A DNA stretch of 64,000 nt from Corydoras sp. C115 (GCA_019802505.1 JAFMOC010000196.1:654725-718724), one strand, 5' to 3'. Positions 12,122 through 23,707 are shown, numbered from the stretch's first letter. Translations and numbers: made by a program. Notes: generated from the letters alone by a model not told the origin.

Positions 12122-14542
12122 GTGAGATGTTCCTCAAACACACAGTACATCATAGCATGGCATCATGGCTACCGGTTGGCCGCCCATCGCAGAACAGACA
12201 CGAAGACAGACACACCTACAGGCTCGTTTGTTTTAGCCACTGAACTGATGACATGCTTAAGTTCCCTCATTGAGCCTCGGTCCTCACAAGGTCTCGCTGG
12301 GGATTTTTCTGTGCCACCGTCACTTCGGCTTGTTCTTTACGGGTTCCGGCTTAGAACACTGACGACGAGAAAGCTTTATATAACTAAACTTCAACTGTGT
12401 TCGAAAACCGGGCGGCACGGTGGCTTAGTGTTCAGCATGTTCTCCTCTCAGTGCCGGGGATTTCCGGTTCGTATCCCGATCTGGGTGGAGTTTGCATCTT
12501 CTCCCCGTGTTCTCCCGCGTGGGGTTTCCTCTGGGTTCTCCGGTTTCCTCCCACAGTCCAAAAACCATGGATCAAGGTCAATTGAGTCCTCCAACTTGCC
12601 CCATATAGAGTATGTTTGTGTGAGTGAGCGTGTGCCCAGTTGTAGATTGGCGCCCTGTCCAGCACCCGAAACGTTCTCCTCTGGATGGGGAACCCCCACG
12701 ACCCTACTAGAGGGTAAAGTGGAAGATGATAGATGGATGTGTTTGGAAACCCAAACTCTCCAAGAGCACCGACAGAGAGACAGAGAGACGGTCTGTTGTC
12801 TGTTTCTTTTGAGGTGTCCCCCGGCTTCCTGGAGATCTTCATCCATGGCTCTGCTGACGAATGCTGGATGGAACCTGACAAGGCGGTCCCGCAGGACGCC
12901 CCCTAATGGAGTTAGGCCCCTAGAGTTTTTCCATTTGTTAAATATCTGTACATTAGTGTCCTACACTGTTGCTGCTGCCTGGCCGCTCAAGGAGGACGAG
13001 TCCCCCACTGAGTCTTGGTCCTCCCAAGGTTTCTTCCTTAAATAACAACATAAAAGGGAGTTTTTTCTTGCCGCTGTCGCTTAGGCTTGCTCTTTGGGGG
13101 TTTAAAGGCTTTTCATTCTGTAAAGCTGCTTTGTGACGATGTGCTGTTGTAAAAAGCGCGACAGAAATAAATAACTTGAACTTGAACTTGAACTTGAGAG
13201 ACAGAGAGACGGAGAGACCATGTGTTGATGCAAATTCGACACAGTTTGCATTTTCGGCTTTTCATAGTAAAATGTGGAGTGTAGTAAAATGCCCTGTGCG
13301 CTTTTGCATGAACTCATTTAAGCAAAGCCTTCGAAAGAAAAGCAAACCATTTAATTTATCGCTCACGTCCGCGGTTTACTACAAGTTATTTCAGTTGCTG
13401 ATTAATATTCATGCTTCTTCATACATTAATATTCATGGGCTTCAGATCAAACCGATCTCTCACGGCCTGAAATGAGGAACGTTTGGTGTTCTCCTTCTGT
13501 CTTCCTGTAGTTCTGCCGAGCTGCCGCAGCGTCACGGTGCGCATTGTAAACCAGAACCCCGTCTACGTGATGACCGGGCAGAATTTGGTCCTAAGGGCTG
13601 AAATCGAGGTCCCTTCCGGCGGTTACGTCGCCGGGGTGACGTGGGCCGTCCAGCAACAGGGGGACGGAGGGGCCGCGACGAAGGTGCTGGCCGAATATCC
13701 GTCGAAAGCCTCTGACGGCCGGGTGTCTGTGGAGGAGAACGGTTCGGTGTTGAAACTCCGGGATTACCAAAAAGCAGACAGCGGTGTGTACACGGTCACA
13801 GTCCGCGATCGGAGCGGGGGTCAGAGTTCAGCGCGCTGCAGGGTCCATGATTACGGTAAGCCACCGCACGGCCCCGGCCCCCGTGAAGTGCACCTTGGTT
13901 CGACCTGTTTCGTGTGTTCCAGAGGCGGTGCACCACGTATCGGTGATGGTGAACATCTCGCACTCCAGCCTGCACTGCACCTTGGCGTGGGGAAGCGAAC
14001 CCGTCTACAGCTGGCTGCACGAGCACGCCGTGGTGACGGAGGACGTGGGACGGGTGTCCGCTGACGGGACGTCGCTGGACCTCAGGGCGCAGCTCTGCGG
14101 ACACTTCACCTGCGTCGTGAGCAACAAACTGGGCCACAGCTCAGCCACCTACAACGCAGGTACGCCACCGCCTGAGGCCATCGCTCCGCCCTTCCACTGG
14201 GCTTCAGGTTTATAAATCGGTCGAAAAACTGAAGGCTCAGTCCACAAACGGTTGCCGGTGTGGGCCCCTGAGTGAGGCCCTTAAACCCGTATCATGCCCG
14301 GCTCCGAGCAACGACCCCAAACGTTAAATTGGGACTCTCAATAGTATCTTTGGATGATCGTCCACTGACACAGGGGAATAAACACCCAGCAAGACGGGTC
14401 ATAAAGACATGATGAGGTGTGTTTAGGCCTGTGTGTTTTTAACTACGGGAACACAGGCCTTCCCCAAACTGTTGATGATACAATATTGACTTTTGACCAT
14501 TTTTTTTAAAAATAGAAATGTTTTACTATGTTCTATTTGCTA

Positions 14543-14617
<75 letters not shown>

Positions 14618-14756
14618 CAGCACCCTGTCCCGATGACAGTAATGGAACAGCTGTTGTGGTCGTTTGTCTCTTGCTGCTGTTGATCATTGCTACAGGGTTG
14701 GGCTTACAGTTATGGAGGTAAACACACCAACACACTCTCACACATTCACACTCACA

Positions 14757-14815
<59 letters not shown>

Positions 14816-15781
14816 CATTGTTTTTTCATTCATTCATTCTCTTCCACATTATCCTCTACTAGGGTTGTGGGGGGGTTCCCCATGCCCATCCAGGGGAGAA
14901 CGTTTCGGGTGCTGGGCAGCTACACCCAGGACAGGACGCCAATCTATCGCTGGGCACACACTCACTCACACAGACACACTCTATATGGGACAATTTGGAG
15001 AACTCAATTAACTTGATCCATGTTTTTGGACTGTTGGAGGAAACCGGAGAACCCGGAGGAAACCCACGCGGACACGGGGAGAACATGCAAACTCCACTTA
15101 GATTGGGATTCGAACCGGGAACCTCTAGCGCTGAGAGGAGAACATGCTAAACCACTAAGCCACCATGCCGCCCCGAACCAGAACCAAAACCTGAATAATC
15201 CAACAATGAAGCATCAAATAGGTGGCTTAGTGCTTTAGCACGTTCTCCTCTCAGCCCTATGGATTCCCGGTTTGAATCCCCATCTGGGTGGAGTTTCCAT
15301 GTTCTCCCCGTGTCCGCGTGGGTTTCCTCCGGGTTCTCCGGTTTCCTCCCACAGTCCAAAAACATGGATCAAGTCAATTGAGTTCTCCAAATTGCCCCAC
15401 ATAGAGTGTGTCTGTGTGAGTGAGTGTGTGCCCAGCAATGGATTGGCGCCCTGTCCTGGGTCTATCTGCCCGGCACCCGGAACGTTCTCCCCTGGATGGG
15501 CATGGGGAACCCCCCCGCGACCCTAATAGAGGATAAAGTGGAAGATAATGAATGAATGAAGCATCAAATATTATATATAAATAATTATATATAAAGAATA
15601 CAGAAGGCTTGCTCTCTGGGGGTTTAAAGGCTCACAACGCTGTAAAGCTGCTTCGTGACAATGTTTTATAAACAATAAATTTCTTTTTCAAGCTGATTAT
15701 CTTTGTTTCTTCTGCAGAAGAAGCAGAATTTACAGCCACAGAAGAGAGAGACTGCAGGAGTCGTACGAGGTCTCGGCCTGA
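12070..15781 (+). CDS. Two-Ig-domain type I membrane protein (HEPACAM/CD2-SLAM-like), paralogue 2
   Basis: Five exons: 12070-12121, 13511-13855, 13923-14159, 14621-14717 and 15718-15781. The sum is 795 nt, 264 residues plus stop. Order: signal peptide (1-17), V domain (18-132), C2 domain (133-211), transmembrane exon (212-243), short tail ending ESYEVSA. Exon 1 is 52 nt, as in the upstream gene, and all intron phases match, so the two arose by tandem duplication. The V domain has Trp (GVTWAVQ) and DSGVYTVTV but again lacks the B/F disulfide. It has other cysteines near its ends (PSCRS, SARCRV) that could pair instead. Third-position GC is much higher than in paralogue 1. A likely adhesion or immune-recognition receptor by family; ligand unknown. 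The (TG)n tract before exon 4 sits directly on the splice acceptor. Confidence 0.82.
12262..12400 (+). repeat. Dispersed repeat family B, degenerate fragment
   Basis: CCTCGGTCCTCACAAGGTC, GGGGATTTTTCTGTGCC and CACTTCGGCTTGTTCTTTA parallel the middle of copies 1 and 2 with many changes, so it is older. Confidence 0.5.
12411..12738 (+). mobile_element. V-SINE
   Basis: GGCGGCACGGTGGCTTAGTG head, V core, tail ending AGATGATAGATGGATG. In intron 1 of Ig gene 2. Box B is mutated (GGTTCGTATCC). Confidence 0.88.
12809..13199 (+). repeat. Dispersed repeat family B, copy 2
   Basis: In intron 1 of Ig gene 2. Shares nearly all of copy 1 except a short internal gap after CAATTGGACTGG of copy 1, and ends in (CTTGAA)n. 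Confidence 0.65.
13511..13855 (+). CDS. Ig gene 2, exon 2 (V-type Ig domain)
   Basis: Acceptor CTTCCTGTAG, donor GTAAGC, 345 nt, phase 1 on both sides. The motif RVSVEENGSVLKLRDYQ parallels RVSVENGGQLLKIRNV of the upstream gene. Dense in CG dinucleotides. Confidence 0.85.
13923..14159 (+). CDS. Ig gene 2, exon 3 (C2-type Ig domain)
   Basis: Acceptor GTTCCAG after a short 67-nt intron, donor GTACGC, 237 nt, phase 1 on both sides. The disulfide residues are at LHCTLAW and FTCVVSN, the core Trp at YSWLHE, and an NIS sequon is present. Confidence 0.85.
14545..14616. repeat. (TG)n microsatellite touching an acceptor
   Basis: About 36 TG units ending at ACAG of exon 4 of Ig gene 2. Confidence 0.95.
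14621..14717 (+). CDS. Ig gene 2, exon 4 (transmembrane segment)
   Basis: Acceptor TGTGACAG at the end of a (TG)n run of about 70 nt; donor GTAAAC. Encodes APCPDDSNG, then the hydrophobic run TAVVVVCLLLLLIIATGLG. 97 nt, entering in phase 1 and leaving in phase 2, as in the paralogue. Confidence 0.82.
14762..14811. repeat. (CA)n microsatellite
   Basis: CA run in intron 4 of Ig gene 2. Confidence 0.95.
14827..15174 (-). mobile_element. V-SINE
   Basis: Reversed full-length copy in intron 4 of Ig gene 2, just after a (CA)n run; head-to-head with the next copy. Confidence 0.9.
15221..15556 (+). mobile_element. V-SINE
   Basis: Almost full-length. Perfect 14-bp target duplication TGAAGCATCAAATA at 15207-15220 and 15557-15570. 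Confidence 0.92.
15602..15692 (+). repeat. Dispersed repeat family B, 3' fragment
   Basis: GGCTTGCTCTCTGGGGGTTT and TGTAAAGCTGCTTCGTGAC match the 3' third of family B. Lies just before exon 5 of Ig gene 2. Confidence 0.5.
15718..15781 (+). CDS. Ig gene 2, exon 5 (cytoplasmic tail and stop)
   Basis: Acceptor TTCTGCAG. An Arg codon is completed, then a basic stretch (RSRIYSHRRERLQ) and ESYEVSA before TGA. Only a non-canonical tyrosine motif is visible. Confidence 0.75.
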
Positions 15782-16263
15782 CCCGCCTTCATCAGACTGT
15801 GAGGTTTAATTCATCACTGATTTAAAGAGAGGAGCAGAGATCACGCTCCATTTCCACCGAGAGGAGCCACTTCAGACACGCCGAGGGAACATTATCACAG
15901 CAGAACCAGGAACATCTAATGAACATGAAGAACCTCAACAGAAGGAGCTTAAAACAGGAAGGATGTGTTCTAAAGGCAACCTCGTTCTGTTGTTTATGCT
16001 GTGTTTGTGTAATGCTGCTTTATTTTAATCCCATGTTAGATTTATTATTCAGGAGGAAATCCAAACCGGTCGGTTCCTCGTCTTTAGATACGTTTCTATC
16101 AGAACTTCTCTCTTCATTGAAGCCGATTTTTTATTCAACGTTCGGCTTGAAAAGCAGCTTTTTGGATTTAAATTTTTTTTTCTTTTTTTTTAGATGACAG
16201 GAAGTCAGTGGACCAGCTTGGGTTGAAGCAACCAAATTGTTTTGCTTGCAGATAAACAAACCC

Positions 16264-16580
16264 GCCGGCGCCACGGTGGCTTAGTGTTTTAGCGCGTTCT
16301 CCTCTCGGCGCTAGGGATTCCCGGTTCCAATCCCCATCTGGGTGGAGTTTCCATGTTCTCCGGTTTCCTCCCACAGTCCAAAAACATGGATCAAGGTCAA
16401 TGAGTTCTCCAAATTGCCCCATATAGAGTGTGTGTGTGTGAGTGAGTGTGTGCCCAGCGATGGATTGGCGCCCTGTCCTGGGTCTATCTGCCCAGCGCCC
16501 GAAACGTTCTCCCCTGGATGGGCATGGGGAACCCCCCCGCGACCCTATTAGAGGATAAAGCGGGAGATGATGAATGAAAG
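16264..16580 (+). mobile_element. V-SINE
   Basis: Internal deletion in the core. Perfect duplication AAACAAACCC at 16254-16263 and 16581-16590. Confidence 0.92.
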
Positions 16581-16763
16581 AAACAAACCCAGACTTCCAG
16601 ACCTCTGAAAAGGCTTTGTGCATGATTTTTGGAGTGTGTCTCTTCCTGCAGAGGAGCGTCTGTGCCGTAGTCTCTGTTCTAATTCGTGTCGACGGAGTTC
16701 AGTGGAACTGCAGTCAGAGCTCCGTGATGGGCAGCCAAGTCCTGCTTCATCAAACTCAGCCAA

Positions 16764-16843
16764 CTGTGTTCATTATGAACCTTATATTGTGCACAGGAAC
16801 ACACGGCCATGTGTCGGAACACCGAGGGCCTTCCCTAAACTAT
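16764..16843 (-). pseudogene. Tc1-like transposon scrap
   Basis: Read on the - strand, TTTAGGGAAGGCCCT is followed by degenerate TGTTCC and CTGTGCACAATATAAGGTTC blocks, like the 36.4-kb fragment's family. A V-SINE inserted into it at 16844, and its remainder continues after 17178. Confidence 0.45.
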
Positions 16844-17177
16844 CCATCCATCCATTATCTTCCGCTTTATCCTATATTAGGGTCGCAGGGGGTTCCCCAT
16901 GCCCATCCAGGGGAGAACGTTTTGGGCTCTGGGCAGAAACTCCCAGGACAGGGGGGCAATCTATCGCTGGGCTCACACACACAAACACAAACACACTCTA
17001 TATGGGGTAATTGAAAAAGAACTCAATTTTTGGACTGTGGGAGGAAACCGGAGAACCCGGAGGAAACCCACACGGACACGGGTGAGAACATGGAAACTCC
17101 ACCCAGATGGGGATTCGAATCGATAATCCCTAGCACTGAGGGGAGAACATGCTAAACCTCTAAGCCACCGTGCCGCA
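16844..17177 (-). mobile_element. V-SINE inside a Tc1-like scrap
   Basis: Perfect 14-bp duplication CTTCCCTAAACTAT at 16830-16843 and 17178-17191. The target is a Tc1-like remnant. Confidence 0.92.
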
Positions 17178-17237
17178 CTTCCCTAAACTATTTTCCTAAA
17201 AAATGAATCATTAAATTTTTAATAAGTAGATAGTAAG

Positions 17238-17588
17238 AGGCGGCACGGTGGCTTAGTGCTTTAGCATGTTCTCCTCTCAGCGCTAGGGATTCCCGGTTCG
17301 AATCCCTATCTGGGTGGTGTTTCAATGTTCTCCCTGTGTCCGCGTGGGTTTCCTCCGGGTTCTCCGGTTTCCTGCCACAGTCCAAAAACATGGATCAAGT
17401 CAATTGAGTTCTCCAAATTGCCCCATATAGAGTGTGTCTGTGTGAGTGAGTGTGTGTCCAGCGATGGATTGGCGTCCTGTCCTGGGTGTATCTGCCCAGC
17501 GCCTGAAACGTTCTCCCCTGGATGGGCATGGGGAACCTCACCGTGACCCTAATAGAGGATAAAGCGGAAGATAATGAATGAATGAATA
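17238..17588 (+). mobile_element. V-SINE
   Basis: Full-length with (GAAT)n tail; head-to-head with the copy at 16844-17177. Confidence 0.9.
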
Positions 17589-18220
17589 AGGTATTAAGGT
17601 GGTGGAATGTTAGGTGCTTTCCTCTCAAAGAATGAAAGGCCTGGGACAACAAAGCGTCCTCTGTTTAGTGTTTAAACATTTCCTCCTCGCCTATGTGAGG
17701 CCTCGGGTCTCGACTCCTCTGTGAAATCCCGTTTCCTTTCACAGTCAAAAAATGTGTGTGAGGGTAAAGTGGCCAGAAAGGATGCACCCAGATATAAATG
17801 TGTGTGTGAATGTGTTTTTTTCAGTATGACTCTCAGGTAACATGGACCTGTTAAATGTGAGCCAGGTGTGAGTAAGCTGATCAGACCTCAGCGTGTCCTC
17901 AGTGTCCTTTCTGTGGGTTTCGGAGCGCTCTGTGTGCGATCCAGGTCCATGGCAGATGTTAAAGACAGTTTGAATGAGCTCTTTGTGCTCCGTTCCATCC
18001 CTTCATACCTGTTACGTGCCCCACCAGTGAAGTTATGGGAGAAAAAAAAAAACCTGTTTAACTTTCCTTCTTTTTTCCACTGGGCTCCTGGACAGAAAAA
18101 GAAACTTCTTCATCAAAAGAAAACTTTCTCTTTCGTGTTTAAGGGTCAAGGCTTCAGCGGGTTCATGAGTTTGAACCTGTAATAACATTCGCAGTCCGGT
18201 TTCTCTTTCGAGCTTGGATC

Positions 18221-18413
18221 AAACATGGATCAAGTTAATTGAGTTCTCTAAATTGCCCCATATAGAATGTGTTTGAGTGTGTGAGTGTGTACCCAGCGAT
18301 GGATTGGCGCCCTGCCCTGGGTCTATCTACCCAGCGCCTGAGACGTTCTCCCCTGGATGGGCATGGGGAACCCCACCGCGACCCTAATAGAGGATAAAGC
18401 GGGAGATAATGAA

Positions 18414-18418
<5 letters not shown>
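18221..18418 (+). mobile_element. V-SINE, 5'-truncated
   Basis: Starts in the core at ACATGGATCAAGTTAATTG; its (GAAT) tail runs straight into a (TA)n tract of about 80 nt. Confidence 0.85.

Positions 18419-18499
<81 letters not shown>
18418..18499. repeat. (TA)n microsatellite
   Basis: Directly follows a V-SINE tail. Confidence 0.95.
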
Positions 18500-18502
<3 letters not shown>

Positions 18503-19029
18503 GATAAATTCTAATTTTCAGTTATGTACAAGACATTTAACAGAGGAGCAATCTTATCTTATCTTAAAACGTGCAAAGGAAACCTTTTAAAGTCAAAACT
18601 TTGATGAAAGACAGTTTTTATATTTAATTTAAAGTTTCTGTGTAAAAGTCCTCGGCTTTTTGACTTTATTGTTGTATATCGGTTCTAAATACCTGTATTA
18701 TTGTTTGAAACCTATAGAGGGCGCTACGCATACTCGGGCTATAGTAAGTTGTTTTGTTTGTGTAATAAAGGAAGAAAGCGCCCGGTGAGAGAGTGAGCGA
18801 AACGCGTTTCTTTAATGGTTTTTATTGTCTAAATTGTTTGCATATTGACGCTCAGAATATAACATTTATTTACATAATATAATAAATAATTAGTAAAAAA
18901 AAAAATATCACGTTATTTCTCGCGTCTGTGTTTGATGTTCCAAATCAGTCCAAAAGATGGCGGTAGTGAGTATTCAAGAATTATATCGTCAGGCTGTTGG
19001 GCAGCAAATTAACATTTTATTTTATCTTT

Positions 19030-19369
19030 CATTCATTCATTATCTTCCGCTTTATCCTCTATTAGGGTCGCGGTGGGGTTCCCCATGCCCATCCAGAGGA
19101 GAACATCTCGGGCGCTGGGCAGAAAGACCCAGGACAGGGCACCAATCCATCGCTGGGCACACACTCACTCACACAAACACACTCTATATGGGGCAATTTG
19201 GAGAATTCAATTGACTTGATCAGGAAACCGATTGAGGAAACCGGAGAACCCGGAGGAAACCCACGCGGACACGAGGAGAACATGGAAACTCCACCCAGAT
19301 GGGGATTCGAACCGGGAACCCCTAGTGCTGAGAGGAGAACATGCTAAAGCACTAAGCCACCGTGCCGCC
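19030..19369 (-). mobile_element. V-SINE, AATCGG subfamily
   Basis: Carries CAGGAAACCGATTGAGG in place of the usual CCATGTTTTTGGACTGTGG block, a marker shared with 19415-19763. Confidence 0.9.
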
Positions 19370-19371
19370 CA

Positions 19372-19403
<32 letters not shown>

Positions 19404-19414
19404 ATATGTAACTT

Positions 19415-19763
19415 GGGTGGCACGGTGGCTTAGTGCTTTAGCATGTTCTCCTCTCAGCACTAGGGGTTCCCGGTTCGAATCCCCATCTGGGTGGAGTTTC
19501 CATGTTCTCCTCGTGTCCGCGTGGGTTTCCTCCGGGTTCTCCGGTTTCCTCAATCGGTTTCCTGATCAAGTCAATTGAATTCTCCAAATTGCCCCATATA
19601 GAGTGTGTTTGTGTGAGTGAGTGTGTGCCCAGCGATGGATTGGCGCCTTGTCCTGGGTCTATCTGCCCAGCGCCCGAGACGTTCTCCCCTGGATGGGCAT
19701 GGGGAACCCCACTGCGACCCTAATAGAGGATAAAAGCGGAAGATAATGAATGAATGAATGAAA
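19415..19763 (+). mobile_element. V-SINE, AATCGG subfamily
   Basis: Marker CCTCAATCGGTTTCCTGATC. Target duplication ATGTAACTT at 19406-19414 and 19764-19772. Left edge of the 2.6-kb duplication. Confidence 0.92.
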
Positions 19764-20130
19764 ATGTAACTTCTTTTTTTGCACTGATTCCTCAGTTTCA
19801 GTGTAAATCCACCCACCGACGCTGCACCAGCATCGTTTTACCACAAGAGGGAGCCAGTACACCATATTTGAATCGGACATGCTTTATTCCAGATCAGTCG
19901 TTTTTGAACTGTGTTTGTCCTGCGTCTCTTTCTTTTTAAAATAGATTTTTTTTTTATCTCACCAAAAGGTCACATGCGCATCTGTTTTAAAAGCATTAAA
20001 TAATAAAAAACTGCACTTTATTTGACATATTTGGCAAAATAAATAATAGCAGTGTAATTAATAAAAGCACCATGCATTACGTGTACCGTCAGTCTCCGTT
20101 AGGGGGTGCGTTTGTTACTTTGGGATTTCA

Positions 20131-20482
20131 TTCATTCATTCATTCATTATCTCCCGCTTTATCCTCTATTAGGGTCGCGGTGGGGTTCCCCATGCCCATC
20201 CAGGGGAGAACATCTCGGGCGCTGGGCAGATAGACCCAGGACAGGGCGCCAATCCATCGCTGGGCACACACTCACTCAGACAGACACACTCTATATGGGG
20301 CAATTTTGAGAATTCAATTAACTTGATCCATGTTTTTGGACTGTGGGAGGAAACCGGAGAACCCGGAGGAAACCCACGCAGACACGGGGAGAACATGGAA
20401 ACTCCACCCAGATGGGGATTCGAACCGGGAATCCCTAGCGCTGAGAGGCGAACGTGCTAACCACTAAGCCACCGTGCCGCCA
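20131..20482 (-). mobile_element. V-SINE
   Basis: Target duplication GGGATTTCA at 20122-20130 and 20483-20491. Copied at 22734-23085. Confidence 0.92.
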
Positions 20483-20491
20483 GGGATTTCA

Positions 20492-20838
20492 TTCATTATT
20501 CATTATCTCCCGCTTTATCCTCTAGTAGGGTCGCGGTGGGGTTCCCCATGCCCATCCAGGGAAGAACGTCTCGGGCGCTGGGCAGATACACCCAGGACAG
20601 GACGCCAATCCATCGCTGGGCACACACTCACTCACACAGACACACTCTATATGGGGCAATTTTGAGAATTCAATTAACTTGATCCATGTTTTTGGACTGT
20701 GGAAGGAAACCGGAAAACCCGGAGGAAACCCACGCGGACACGGGGAGAACATGGAAGCTCCACCCAGATGGGGATTTGAACCGGGAATCCCTAGCACTGA
20801 GAGGAGAACGTGCTAAACCACTAAGCCACCGTGCCGCC
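20492..20838 (-). mobile_element. V-SINE adjoining another
   Basis: Starts right after the GGGATTTCA repeat of its neighbour and ends at a (TA)n tract. Copied at 23095-23441. Confidence 0.9.
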
Positions 20839-21106
20839 ATTATATATATATATATATATATATATATCCACATATATTTTCTTGATTTCAATAAATAAAC
20901 CAAATAATGTCTTAATCATTAAAGTCAGCTGTTTTAATTCAGTCTAATTTCTGCATGTTTGTGAATTTAAACACAAAGCCATACATTTAGGACAAGTGTG
21001 TAATTCCAACAGTTTGGACTTCTGATTCGTCCAAAACATCACTGTCTGATCTCTGTTATAGCGATTAATAATCCTGTTGTTATTATTCTAACATTAATTG
21101 TAACAA

Positions 21107-21455
21107 GGTGGCATGGTGGCTTAGTGGTTTAGCACGTTCTCCTCTCAGCGCTAGGGATTCCCGGTTCGAATCCCCATCTGGGTGGAGTTTCCATGTTCTC
21201 CCCGTGTCCGTGTGGGTTTCCTCTGGGTTCTCCGGTTTCCTCCCACAGTCCAAAAACATGGATCAAGTCAATTGAGTTCTCCAAATTGCCCCATATAGAG
21301 TGTGTCTGTGTGAGTGAGTGTGTGTCCAGCGATGGATTGGCGCCCCGTCCTGGGTGTATCTGCCCAGCGCCCAAAACGTTCTCCCCTGGATGGGCATGGG
21401 GAACCCCACCGCGACCCTAATAGAGGATAAAGCGGGAGATAATGAATGAATGAAT
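21107..21455 (+). mobile_element. V-SINE
   Basis: Intact box A (TGGCTTAGTGG) and box B (GGTTCGAATCC). Target duplication AATTGTAACAA at 21096-21106 and 21456-21466. Copied at 23708-24057. Confidence 0.92.
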
Positions 21456-21585
21456 AATTGTAACAAAAGGTTTAAGTTACTGTAGGTTCTGACAACAACA
21501 ACAAACAAACTAAAGCTGCTGTTGTTTTACATATATTTTGCATTTTCACTCCACAGGCCTGTGCCTTTTGTTCATGAGTAGTTTG

Positions 21586-21630
<45 letters not shown>

Positions 21631-21639
21631 GGGGGGGGG

Positions 21640-21745
21640 GGGGGGGGGGTGTCCCTATGGCCTTCTGCTTTTACAATCCATCACACTGGAGCAATGAGGG
21701 GTAAGAGGCTTCGAACCCCCGACCTTCACAATTCTTTAAACTAAA
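21640..21745 (-). repeat. Family D remnant (first duplicated copy)
   Basis: CACTGGAGCAATGAGGGGTA and CTTCGAACCCCCGACCTTCA match family D. Duplicated at 24240-24340 as part of the 2.6-kb tandem duplication. Confidence 0.5.
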
Positions 21746-21889
21746 CATAATGTCCAAGATTATATGTTTTATTGATACGGTGTGATTTCTGAGGTGTGAG
21801 CTTTTTTTTTTTTCTTGGTCAAAAGTTTGGACACACCTCCTTTTTGTTAGTCCCCTGTTCTCTATTGGTCAGGACCATCACAGAAAAGG

Positions 21890-22006
<117 letters not shown>

Positions 22007-22017
22007 TAGTAATATAG

Positions 22018-22363
22018 GCAGCATGGTGGCTTAGTGGTTTAGCACGTTCTCCTCTCAGCACTAGGGATTCCCGGTTCGAATCCCCATCTGGGTGGAGTTT
22101 CCATGTTCTCCCCGTGTCCGCGTGGGTTTCCTCCGGGTTCTCCGGTTTCCTCAATCGGTTTCCTGATCAAGTCAATTGAATTCTCCAAATTGCCCCATAT
22201 AGAGTGTGTTTGTGTGAGTGAGTGTGTGCCCAGCGATGGATTGGCGCCTTGTCCTGGGTCTATCTGCCCAGCGCCCGAGACGTTCTCCCCTGGATGGGCA
22301 TGGGGGAACCCCACTGCGACCCTAATAGAGGATAAAAGCGGAAGATAATGAATGAATGAATGA
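22018..22363 (+). mobile_element. Hybrid V-SINE at the duplication junction
   Basis: Left flank and 5' half match the copy at 24634; the 3' half, with the AATCGG marker and right flank AATGTAAACTT, matches the copy at 19415. No target duplication of its own. Confidence 0.9.
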
Positions 22364-22733
22364 AAATGTAAACTTCTTTTTTTGCACTGATTCCTCAGTT
22401 TCAGTGTAAATCCACCCACCGACGCTGCACCAGCATCGTTTTACCACAAGAGGGAGCCAGTACACCATATTTGAATCGGACATGCTTTATTCCAGATCAG
22501 TCGTTTTTGAACTGTGTTTGTCCTGCGTCTCTTTCTTTTTAAAATAGATTTTTTTTTTATCTCACCAAAAGGTCACATGCGCATCTGTTTTAAAAGCATT
22601 AAATAATAAAAAACTGCACTTTATTTGACATATTTGGCAAAATAAATAATAGCAGTGTAATTAATAAAAGCACCATGCATTACGTGTACCGTCAGTCTCC
22701 GTTAGGGGGTGCGTTTGTTACTTTGGGATTTCA

Positions 22734-23085
22734 TTCATTCATTCATTCATTATCTCCCGCTTTATCCTCTATTAGGGTCGCGGTGGGGTTCCCCATGCCC
22801 ATCCAGGGGAGAACATCTCGGGCGCTGGGCAGATAGACCCAGGACAGGGCGCCAATCCATCGCTGGGCACACACTCACTCAGACAGACACACTCTATATG
22901 GGGCAATTTTGAGAATTCAATTAACTTGATCCATGTTTTTGGACTGTGGGAGGAAACCGGAGAACCCGGAGGAAACCCACGCAGACACGGGGAGAACATG
23001 GAAACTCCACCCAGATGGGGATTCGAACCGGGAATCCCTAGCGCTGAGAGGCGAACGTGCTAACCACTAAGCCACCGTGCCGCCA
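22734..23085 (-). mobile_element. V-SINE (duplicate of 20131-20482)
   Basis: Same flanks, GGGATTTCA at 22725-22733 and again from 23086, as its parent copy. Confidence 0.92.
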
Positions 23086-23094
23086 GGGATTTCA

Positions 23095-23441
23095 TTCATT
23101 ATTCATTATCTCCCGCTTTATCCTCTAGTAGGGTCGCGGTGGGGTTCCCCATGCCCATCCAGGGAAGAACGTCTCGGGCGCTGGGCAGATACACCCAGGA
23201 CAGGACGCCAATCCATCGCTGGGCACACACTCACTCACACAGACACACTCTATATGGGGCAATTTTGAGAATTCAATTAACTTGATCCATGTTTTTGGAC
23301 TGTGGAAGGAAACCGGAAAACCCGGAGGAAACCCACGCGGACACGGGGAGAACATGGAAGCTCCACCCAGATGGGGATTTGAACCGGGAATCCCTAGCAC
23401 TGAGAGGAGAACGTGCTAAACCACTAAGCCACCGTGCCGCC
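23095..23441 (-). mobile_element. V-SINE (duplicate of 20492-20838)
   Basis: Same private changes as its parent (GACTGTGGAAGG, ATGGAAGCTCC, GGGATTTGAACC). Confidence 0.92.
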
Positions 23442-23707
23442 ATTATATATATATATATATATATATATCCACATATATTTTCTTGATTTCAATAAATAAA
23501 CCAAATAATGTCTTAATCATTAAAGTCAGCTGTTTTAATTCAGTCTAATTTCTGCATGTTTGTGAATTTAAACACAAAGCCATACATTTAGGACAAGTGT
23601 GTAATTCCAACAGTTTGGACTTCTGATTCGTCCAAAACATCACTGTCTGATCTCTGTTATAGCGATTAATAATCCTGTTGTTATTATTCTAACATTAATT
23701 GTAACAA

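Noticed and set aside
12122..13045. 307-codon open frame in intron 1 of Ig gene 2
   Set aside because: It runs through a family B fragment, a V-SINE and another family B copy; no protein domain.
17868..18182. 104-codon open frame between repeats
   Set aside because: Low-complexity Lys/Phe-rich end and no match to any known family.
21107..21180. tRNA-like box A and box B (TGGCTTAGTGG, GGTTCGAATCC) suggesting a tRNA gene
   Set aside because: They occur at the same place in dozens of SINE copies and no cloverleaf is complete; they are the pol III promoter of the SINE head.
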